From positions 5,938,899 to 6,002,898 of the forward strand of contig OX359202.1 in NCBI GenBank assembly GCA_947172415.1: a stretch of DNA of 64,000 nucleotides, written 5' to 3'. The first letter of the stretch is position 1. Each line of letters begins with the position of its first letter. Shown here piece after piece: positions 49,492-59,800 of this stretch. The translations under genes and the position numbers were made by a program. The notes under the pieces are model-generated. The model did not search any database and was not told the origin of the DNA. It worked only from the letters and a program-made list of their open reading frames with translations. The stretch is from Chondrosia reniformis. Its lineage: Eukaryota; Porifera; Demospongiae; Chondrillida; Chondrillidae.

Positions 49492-50660
49492 ATTATTATT
49501 ATTATTATTAAAGTGCATCATGTGCTGATCACACAAGAGCCTCACAGCTCCATGTAGCAGTATACATGGAAATGAAAAAAGGACCAATTAAAAATATGAA
49601 ATAGTTCTGAATCAACATATATACACATAGCATCATCATTAAACTCTGGATATTACCCCACCCACTCATGTCCCCTGAGGAGCGCAATGAGCTAATGGGC
49701 GGAACCGAAGTTCGCTTGATGGGAACCAGAGTCTCCCCCTAGCCACTCAAAAAGTTCCCATCAAGCGAACTTCGGTTCCACCCATTAGCTCATTGTGCTC
49801 CTCAGGGGACATGAGTAGGTAGGGGTAATATCCAGAGTTTAATGATGATGACATCGATGCTTTAAGATCGGCTTTAGATCTTAAAGTTCCCCTACTTTTT
49901 TCCATATATACACATATATACAAGAATATTGATTAAAAAACAAATTCTACTAACTATCATTAAAAGAACTACATACCACACACATGTCTGAATTGAGCAT
50001 ATAATTAGGCAATTCCACACAAAACCTAACTAAGTTCAGATAATATTCTTAAGCAACATGTACAAGTAAGGCCTCTCCAACCTGTACGAGAGACTTTAGT
50101 AAGAAAGTTTCCAGAAAACCAATAAATTGACATTATTTTGTTTAAATAAAAAAAGCGATTAAGCATACATCATATTGATCAATCCAAGATTGAATACATT
50201 ATGCACTATTTTACCTCACGATGACAGAAAACTTGGCCAGCGTAAGATCATCTGGGACCAGAAACTTGGTGCGATCCAGGACCGGTAGGTTGCGCTCGTT
50301 TCTTCCGCGCTCCACGATAACCTAGGATAAACAGATCAGCCAATAGCATCAACAGATTGAAACAATAGGAAGCCCTTAACTCAGGCCACGACATCACACA
50401 GAACGAACACGATATGTTGATCTACGTACGGGAATTTTGTTCGGGTACTTGTCCTTAATTGCAGCTATTTCTAGCTTTCTTGTCTCTAAGGAAGGAGGAG
50501 TTGAGAGAGGGGGAAATGGTAGAAAATGCATCGTTCCACGTTCAAAAACGTTGGTGCGACAATCTAGCTTACCTAGGGTCTTTTTCAGTTTGTACGCTCC
50601 CTGTATTCCGCCTGATTGATTGGCGCTTTCCAAGCTAGTTCCAGCGCTAGATACAGACAT
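48942..50660 (-). CDS. ATG8-family ubiquitin-like autophagy protein, ending at the lipidation glycine (copy B)
   Basis: Exons 50573-50660, 50430-50485, 50215-50321, 48942-49107 give 138 residues. Exons 2 and 3 have exactly the lengths of copy A (56 and 107 bp) and all intron phases are the same, so the two genes are duplicates. The N terminus is longer (about 30 residues, Ser/Gly-rich, ending YKLKKTL), followed by NKIPVIVERGR, LPVLDRTKFLVPDDLTL, LFLLVNDKSL, GSEKDEDGFLYIVYTSQ and the end PGMG-stop. Here too the glycine at the lipidation position is the last residue and no ATG4-cleaved tail exists. The amino-acid identity with copy A looks moderate, so the duplication is not recent. The third intron holds a foldback element (49631-49850) and an (ATT)n tract. 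The start lies 228 bp from the divergent NXF1 start. Confidence 0.93.
49456..49512. repeat. (ATT)n microsatellite
   Basis: About 57 bp of ATT repeats with one interruption, in the third intron of ATG8 copy B. Confidence 0.9.
49631..49850. repeat. Foldback element: inverted repeat with arms of about 96 bp
   Basis: The left arm 49631-49726 and right arm 49754-49850 are reverse complements with only about four substitutions and one single-base indel; the loop is about 27 bp. The arms begin with CATCATCATTAAACTCTGG and end TTGATGGGAAC. The high arm identity and lack of coding capacity fit a foldback (MITE-like) element or a recent snap-back duplication. No clear target duplication was seen. It lies in an ATG8 copy B intron. 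Confidence 0.9.
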
Positions 50661-50888
50661 TGCATGAAAAGCTTAGTAAAGTTATTCCATTCACTACATA
50701 TGTGAAAGTATTTATGGCCACATGACCGGCTCCCCCCATTCTACTATATTTAGGCCTTCATCATCACGTACACCGAAAATGTACCCCTCCCTATTCGGGG
50801 TCATCGAAAAATGGCTGCTGTTCGTAAAATAATATTTAGGTCACGCCTACTTCTGTAATTTAAGGGATTTACTTTTTTAGAAATACAA
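50661..50888. promoter_or_regulatory. Divergent promoter between ATG8 copy B and NXF1
   Basis: Only 228 bp separate the two start codons, so this stretch must hold both promoters and 5' UTRs. It contains AAAATGGCTGCTG at about 50809, similar to a YY1-type site. No TATA box was noticed. Assignment as a bidirectional promoter is an inference from geometry. Confidence 0.45.
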
Positions 50889-53800
50889 ATGGCTTCCATT
50901 CACGACCGTCTTGGACCAAAAGGTATAATTGTAAAACTTTTTAAGTATCACAGAAATGTTGCAATTTCTCGTTCGTGCGTACTGTAATAGATTCGCAGCC
51001 AGGAGGAAGAGGTGGTACCTCTTGGAGGGGTAGAAGCAGGGGGCGTGGTCGCAATAGAGGAGGTGGTCAAAGTGGAGTCGGCCCGCGTACAAGACTGGAA
51101 GGCGATGATGAGAGTGGAATGATGAACAATGATGAATCAGGGTATTCCCAGGGTCGGGGTGGACCGCAGAGGAATGTCCGCTACCAGAGAGGAACCGGCA
51201 AAAGGAGATTGTTAGTTGTTTAAATGACTTTCAAGAAAGCCTAAGTGCAAGCTTAATAGATTGTCAATGTCTGTCTCTTATTGTTTGCCTGACTATTACC
51301 AACTTGAAGGCAGTTATATTAGGAGAAGAATCTTATGCAATATTGTGCAATACTTTTCCCTATGAGCTAAAGTAATTTTTTGGTGACTATCATTATACTT
51401 AAGAGTACTGTATATGTATTAGAACTATTCACTGAATTGAACTTTAAAGATTCTGAAGTCTTTATCATCATAATCTGCACAATTAGTTTGATATAACTCA
51501 TGTATTTGCTGTTCTATGGCATATTTTATGTATGTATGGGTAAGCATCCATTTTATGTACATATGTATGGGTAAGCAGCCATTTTATGTACATATGTATA
51601 GGTAAGCAGCCATTTTATGTATGTATGGATGAGCAGCCATTTTATGTATGGATGGATGGATGAGCAGCCATTTTGTTGTTGCTATGTACATAGTTCGCCT
51701 TATGGGAATAATGCAGAATTTGTTTCCAAAGGAAAAGACATGGGAGGTTTTGAAGAGGACAAGCGAAGTGTCTTCACCAGATTAGGTGGAAGGAAACCTG
51801 GCGGCACCTCAAATGCAGGGCCCCGCCCACAACGACCAACTGCTTCTATTGAAGGATCTGATTGGTTCAAAGTTACAGTGAGTCAACTTGGGAATTGGTA
51901 CTTATATTATCTATACTTGCAGAAATAACCTTAAAATTAAGAGAGAGCTAAGGATCAAGGATTCAAAGAATACCTTGCAGAAAGACGTCCAGGGTCACTG
52001 ATGAAGGATGTAATTCCCAGAAACAGTAACAGGCCTAGTGGAGCAGGAGAATAAAGAGAAAAAACTCTTTTATCCTCATCCAAAGCTTTCACTAGCTTTA
52101 GTTACTTATAGACCTTTTACTGTATAATAGACATATGTAGTATGTAATGCAGGAAAATGGTGGATTATCATATCTTTATTATTTGTCTTTCTCTTAGTTG
52201 CCTGGTTCCTCTAGCAACAACACTCAGTGGCTGATAAACCAACTGCAATTACATGCTAATGTGACCTTTCAAGCACACAATGTAAGTGTGACGTATGACT
52301 AGGTTTCACATCCTAGGAGGTATAGTGTTGTTCTTTGCATGCATGTACGTAGCTTCACATCCTCGGGGATAATATATTGTTCTTTGTGTGCATGTACGTA
52401 GCTTCACATCCTCGGAGATAAAGTGTTGTTCTTTGTGGATAGTGAGCATATTGCCTCACAACTAAAGGAAATCAGTGGCTCCATCCAAAGTCAGTCTGGT
52501 CCAATCAAAGTTAATGTTCAGCCCTCCGGACCTCCCAGGAGGCAAAATGGTAAGACACACCCACTCACATAGGAACAGTTAGACACCTAGCCACACCCAC
52601 TCACATAGGAATACTTAGACACACCCACTCACATAGGAATAGTTAGACACACCCACTCACAAAGGAATAGTTAGACACACCCACTCCCTGGTGGAGATGA
52701 AATTCAAGCAATTCAAGCAATACATTGAAACTTGTAGCCACATTATTCAATGTTTCATTTTGTGCACAACACTTTTAGAATGCACACAACCTCCAATAAA
52801 TTGCTTTCATTTTTATGGTGCTTCAGATGAAATGTGTTATGTTTGCTTGAATAGTAGCATTGGTGTCCAACCTATATTTTATTTTTCATTTCAAAATGAA
52901 TGATTTTCCTTTTTGTTCATTTGTTAAATTTGATATTGTAAAAGAAACTACATAAAAGGAAATTAACTTATGTATACACTTTCTTCTTGTCTGCCCGTTT
53001 TAAGGATCAAACAGATCTTCTGAAGGACCAAATCCAGTCGATGGAGAGGTACAGATGGCAAGCACTCAAGTTGACGCTGAGCTCCTAAAGGTATGTGGTG
53101 TGGTTGCTCGGCAATGACATCATTGTTGTTGAAAATATGACCCACATTTGCAGGAAGCATTGGGAAAGAGATACAAACCTGAAGATCGTTCACTCAACTT
53201 GAGTGACATGTTTCATGATCCAAGTGAGTGTCCCAAAGCTCTAAAGGAGGATGAACTGAAGATATTAGTTGCTAATGGGATTGGCATGGGGAAAACCCTG
53301 AAAAGTCCCTAATCACTTTTATGCCTTATACGTATATAACTCACCAGCTCTTTTTTCTACACTATGTATATATTCAGTTTTGAATGAAGCAGGAATTAGA
53401 CCTTCACTTTACAGGAAGGATTTTACTGAACCGATATTACAGCTCATTTCAGAATTCTGTTCAAATGTGAGTCATAAAGTGATGAAAAAGGTGTCTGAAA
53501 TAAACGTAATTAAATGTCATTCATTGCTGAATGTTCTCAATTTACTGTACATCATCACTTCTCTCCAGATCAATTGGTATATGTAATACATCAAAATTAC
53601 CTCTTCCTTTACAGCTCCTAATTTTGAACTTGAGTAACAATCGACTGAATAATCTCAGTTCCTATAGAAGTCTACCACTAGTGGTGCCACACCTCCAGGG
53701 GCTGGACCTCTCTAGCAACTCGGTAGGTACTCCCAATCTCTACTGCTCGGCCACCCAACAGATTATCATATTTCTGTACCATTATTTTGTTCCAATTCAT

Positions 53801-56800
53801 AGATTCGTAGTTTGGACGATCTGGATCTGGTTACAGGATGCAATGAGCTGAAGCACCTCTCGTTGCTGGATAATCCTGTGATGGGGTTCAAGAAGGATTT
53901 CAGTAGTCTGCTCATGTACGTATCTAGGTAGACGTATTACTGAAGCATTGTTTTGAACCTTAGCTAGCTGTTATCAGAGTGTTGGCTCATAATTTACTGG
54001 AAATTCTTTGGTATTTTGTGGTGTACAGGGAGGTTCGTGAAAAGTTTCCAAATTTAGAGACTTTGGTAAGTAGTGTAGTGATTTGGAGGCTGTGCATCAT
54101 ATGAGATGTGTGTGTATTGCAGTACTGGATTCCCAATGATAGTGTATTAATGTTCCTGTACTTTAGTGTGCCACTTTTGTACACTTAAGTCAAAATGTGT
54201 ACACTTAAGTCAAAATGTGTACTTGCATGTGCAGAGTCTATTGAGTCTAATGTTATCATTGCTTACCTACATTGCTGTGTCCCGTGTTATAGAATGGGCA
54301 AGCGGTTGCTAGACCAGTAAAGTTTGCTGTTCCAGATGTGTCACAGCTACCCTCAGCTTTACCACCAGTTCAGGTAAGTCCTTCCTCCCCCTCTCCCCCT
54401 CTCCCCCTCTCCCCCTCTCCCCGTCTCCCCCTCTCCCCGTCTCCCCCTCTCCCCCTCTCCCCCTCTCCCCGTCTCCCCCTCTCCCCGTCTCCCCCTCTCC
54501 CCCTCTCCCCCTCTCCCCCTCTCCCCCTCTCCCCCTCTCCCCCTCTCCCCCTCTCCCCCTCTCCCCCTCTCCCCGTCTCCCCATCTCCCCCTCTCCCCGT
54601 CTCCCCCTCTCCCCCTCTCCCCCTCTCCCCCTCTCCCCCTCTCCCCCTCTCCCCATCTCCCCCTCTCCCCGTCTCCCCATCTCCCCCTCTCCCCGTCTCC
54701 CCCTCTCCCCCTCTCCCCCTCTCCCCCTCTCCCCCTCTCCCCTCTCCCCTCTCCCCCTCTCCCCGTCTCCTCACATGTATACCATCCACCTCCTCTCTAC
54801 GCTGTTATCTTCTCATCTCCATCTTATCACGTTATCTCCTCACATAAGGGTGGTTTTACTGGTAATGAAGCTACGAAACAAGTCATTATGGAATTTGTGA
54901 AAGCGTAAGAGAAGACATTATGTAATATACCTCCATTTGTTACTATATACAGTGCAAGTTACAATATACTAAGGTAATATACATACATACATATATATTA
55001 TTATTATGTACGTATTTCATATGTGCAGTTATTTCAATATGTTTGATTCACTAAACCGAGATCCGCTCTATCAAGCTTATACTGAAGAGGTAAATACAAA
55101 TGAATATACATACGTACATACACATGATATATATACTATCCTATAAAAATGAATATATGCACACATATACGTAGTACGTATATACAAAAGCTACTAACGT
55201 ACGTACGTATGTATGAATAAGTAGATTTGTCACTTTTAACTACGTAGTACCTCACATCCTTAATTAATGCTTGCAGTCACTAGTCAAGTCTATTAACTAT
55301 TCATTGTATATTCTCCATTTTTAAGTGAGTATTATATGTGCTTTATGATTTATAATTTTACTATTTCTCCTCCTCCTGTGTAGGCTTGCTTCTCCTTGTC
55401 TATTATGTGAGTTGCATCTCCACATGCAATTACTTTTAGTAACCTATTCAGGATTGCCTTTAGGGAGCCTTGAAGAAGATCAAATTGCCAATTTTTAATT
55501 GCAAATAAATGCATTGAGTTTGGCTGATCCTCACAATTATATATTGATATTTTCTAAAAGAAGCCTGCCATTATGTATGTATAGGACAGGTTTAATTCCC
55601 CTATAGGCTTTTTCAGAGTAGGCATAGCATGTAGGAAATGATGTATTACATTTTTCATATATATATAAGTAGATACAAACATACAAAACCTGGGCTTGTA
55701 AATTAGGGAATGTGAGGACATACAGTTTTAAAGCATTGATTTCTCCACTTGCTACATTAGAACAAGCAAACATAACCAATCACAGTCCACTGACCACAAC
55801 ATCAAGGAATACATTAAACAAAGTCGCAACTTTATAAGGATAACAGAATCAAGTATGTATGTATGTTTAGTGTAGTTTTATATACGTACTGTAGGTATTA
55901 ATATGTGTAATAATTATAATAGTTAAAAATAGTGGTAGCACTATGTATTTGTATTAAATATTGATCTATATAATAAATTATCCCAGTGAGGCCGCTCTTA
56001 GATGGCTGTGACTTTAAATTAAATTATTTTTTGTAATTTGTTTTTACAATTAGTCATGTCACCATTAGAAGTATTTTTTCAATTTTTCAGATCGTCGAAA
56101 CTCTCTCCTTCAAAGTGGTCGAGTTAACATAGTAAAGGCTTTGAAGGACTTACCTCTGAGTAGTCACATTTTAGAAAGTTTTACTGTAGACGTTTTGATT
56201 AATTTTGTAAGTGCTAAATATTGAGTAAGTAGCATTTAGTAATATTATATTGTTTATTGGGGCTAGCATTCAGTGATTGTAGTAGCATTAATATCATTGC
56301 TGTTTCATATTTTATTTGCTGTCTTTAGGACACTCTGTTGATCTTCACTCTAACAGGCGCTTTTGCTGAAGGTACTCATATACGTACATATACATACATA
56401 CGTATGCATACATATGCATGTACTATTAGCACCTTGAGTGAGACCACCTCTCTAGTATGACCACCTCTCTAGTGTGACCACCTCTCTAGTGTGACCACCT
56501 CTCTAGTGTGACCACCTCTCTAGTGTGACCACCTCTCTAGTGTGACCACCTCTCTAGTGTGACCACCTCTCTAGTGTGACCACCTCTCTAGTGTGACCAC
56601 CTCTCTAGTGTGACCACCTCTCTAGTGTGACCACCTCTCTAATGTGACCACCTCTCTAGTGTGACCACCTCTCTAGTGTGATCACCTCTCTAGTGTGACC
56701 ACCTCTCTAGTGTGACCACCTCTCTAGTGTGACCACCTCTCTAGTGTGACCACCTCTCTAGTGTGACCACCTCTCTAATGTGACCACCTCTCTAGTGTGA

Positions 56801-59800
56801 CCACCTCTCTAGTGTGACCACCTCTCTAGTGTGACCACCTCTCTAGTGTGATCACCTCTCTAGTATGACCACCTCTCTAGTGTGACCACCTCTCTAGTGT
56901 GACCACCTCTCTAGTGTGACCACCTCTCTAGTGTGACCACCTCTCTAGTGTGACCACCTCTCTAGTGTGACCACCTCTCTAGTGTGACCACCTCTCTAGT
57001 GTGACCACCTCTCTAGTGTGACCACCTCTCTAGTGTGACCACCTCTCTAGTGTGACCACCTCTCTAGTGTGATCACCTCTCTAGTATGACCACCTCTCTA
57101 GTGTGACCACCTCTCTAGTGTGACCACCTCTCTAGTGTGACCACCTCTCTAGTGTGACCACCTCTCTAGTGTGACCACCTCTCTAGTGTGACCAGCTAAA
57201 ATAGTGATTGGACTAGTCTCCAGTATATGTTGCATATCAGTACATGTACATATACATATACTGCAGTGTTTTGTGCAGTGTTTTGTGCAATTATGCCGGA
57301 TCATTGCACAAGTAAATACATTTACTTATGTAGTCCCTTCTTCTATGGGAGCTAAGGACCCTAAAACAGTGCCAATTAGGTGCTTCTCAAGGACGTTTGC
57401 AGTTGTCAAAATGAACACTGGGTGAGAGTACACTGTTCTCTAGCTTCATTATATGTACGTATATAGGTATCTATATGGCAGTCACAGGGATAGCTCCATA
57501 TTTGTCCATATAGAGGCAGGCTCAAATTGTCTTAGCCTAATATAGGTTGGTATCTATGGCAGTCATTGTGTTAGCTAATTGGGGTGAGCCTGAGTGAGTC
57601 CCACACCAGTTAATCCACTGTTTGGCCATGTTAGCCACAAAATGGCTGCTTTTGTAAGGCTGGCTATCCGGGCTAATACGCTTTCATCACATTGCTGAGC
57701 TGGTTTGGAGACAGGTGTGCAGGTGTGCTGTCTAGGGCTACCCATTAGCCAATGGACAAAGGAGAAAGAGATTGAGATGCAAAAGAAAGCATAAAATGTT
57801 TCCGTGGTCTGCAAAAACACATATAATGTGGTAGTCAATAAGACCTTCTTCCAGCTAATTGCATATAACTAATCACAAACTTCTTAAACATTAGCATTTC
57901 GATTTTGTACGATTTACACACCTGAGCTACTCTTTGAGCAAAGATCAAATTAGCTTGGTGTAAAAATGTTGCAACTAAGCATACAGATTGAGATGAGGCT
58001 TGCCCCACATTGGAGTGCATTTTTCTAGTATAGGTTGATGTCTGTGGCAGTGATTGGGGTTCCTCAATACATACCTACATATATTATTTGAGGTAATCTA
58101 TTTTTGGGATTTTTGTCTTGTCTGGCAGTGACCGACTCAAAGATGGCTACTTCCTAATATGGTCGTAAATGTATTTCCTAATATGGCAGTATATTAATTA
58201 CCAAACAAAGCTATAATACATATACATACATACGTATATATGGCAGCGAAAGTTAATGTTGATTTGAATAATAATGAGAGGATAAAGCTTTTATGAATTG
58301 GTCGATTTTTCAGGTTAGCGCATATGAATACTCAAGGTACGTACGTACATGAGGGAATGAAATGGTTGTGTTGTTAAGGTTTGCGTTGCCAAGGTGTGGC
58401 CAAGTGCAACAAGATGGTTGTTATAATTAAGTGCTCCAAGACCAAATGTTTAAGGTCTGGTCTAATTATTTGCTGTCTCAGGCGGTTCAGATCAATAATG
58501 GAGAAAAGTTTGAAATATTTTATAGAAGAAAAAAGATCAAACTTTTTTTGTATCATTTTACTGGCAAAGGGATCCTCATATTTATTCAAAAACTTATACT
58601 GCTATTTGTCAACAAGCTCATTCTTTTGGCCTGAATGTACCAGCAGAAGAAGATTTAGAGGAAGATCCTAATTAGAGTTTTCACTAAAGTGACAATGAAA
58701 GACGACACTCTTCAAGCTGAAAATGATATAATATCAAGCTGAAATAATGATATATACATGTACATCTTTCCACATTGTGAAAATTGAAAGAAGGTGTGAC
58801 AGCAGTAATGTTTACACATACCATGATGAATAGAATGAATTTCAGTTAAAGGCACTTGAGAAAGTACCCTTTAAGAATGTTTTTCTATATAATACGTACT
58901 CTTGAAAATGAAGAAGAGTGTTAAAAGAAACAGATTATTTTCAATAATGTTCTACTTTCTATATACACCACTGGCTGAAATACATACAAGGAATCCAAAC
59001 ATGACATTGGGGTCTAAGTTCACCAAAATGATGAACTAATATTAATCGTACTATGACTCAAACCAGTGGAGCAGTGAATCAAAATATTCGAATTCTCTGT
59101 TTTCCTGAACCTGGGAAGTTTATGAATGTCAGTTGCTGTACACAGTACAGATGTACTGATGTGTCATAAGATCACAAGGCATGTTGAACAGTAGAAACTT
59201 GAGAATGCTTGCTTGTTTAACCTCAGCCAAAGCCACTCTGGTATTTTGAATAATGACATACTGATCTTTAATAGAATACTTATGGTTTGATTATTACTTC
59301 AATTATGCAATGGATGTAGTTTGATTGGCTGGTACTTGTGTCTCTTATGGCTTTGGCCAAGTTGAGCATATTGATTTGTGGCTTTGCAAAAGCCTTTGAT
59401 TATCTAGAACCTCAAACCACAACCATTTCATCCTAATTTAAAATGTTGTTTTTCAATTGTGCATTACAGGTAAATCAATCACTTTGCAACAATTATTCTT
59501 ATTCTGTCTCTAAAATAATTGATTTGCAGTTGTAGTTGCCTGTGAAAGTATGGTATATAACCTGTCATATCACCCGTGGGAGCTAATTTATGACTACCTT
59601 ATGATGTAAGAAAGCAGACTTTATGGACTTGATTTTATGGACTTTTTCAGAGTAACTGGCTTAAATATCTGTTCTGGAGAGATTGTTTTTTGAACTTTTT
59701 ACTACTTTGTTCGTTTAATGGTTAATTTATTGAACTCTGACTTTTCCCATGGACTTAATCCTGAATTGGTGAATTAGGCATTTTTGATGCAACTTACATA

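Noticed and set aside
54309..54847. Open frames of Pro/Ser/Leu repeats (plus) and Gly/Arg/Glu repeats (minus)
   Set aside because: Products of the 8-bp CTCCCC array; they overlap NXF1 intron sequence and have no splice partners.
58381..58671. 96-codon plus-strand frame in a long NXF1 intron
   Set aside because: No similarity to a known protein, no coding bias noticed, and NXF1 exons on both sides join in phase without it.
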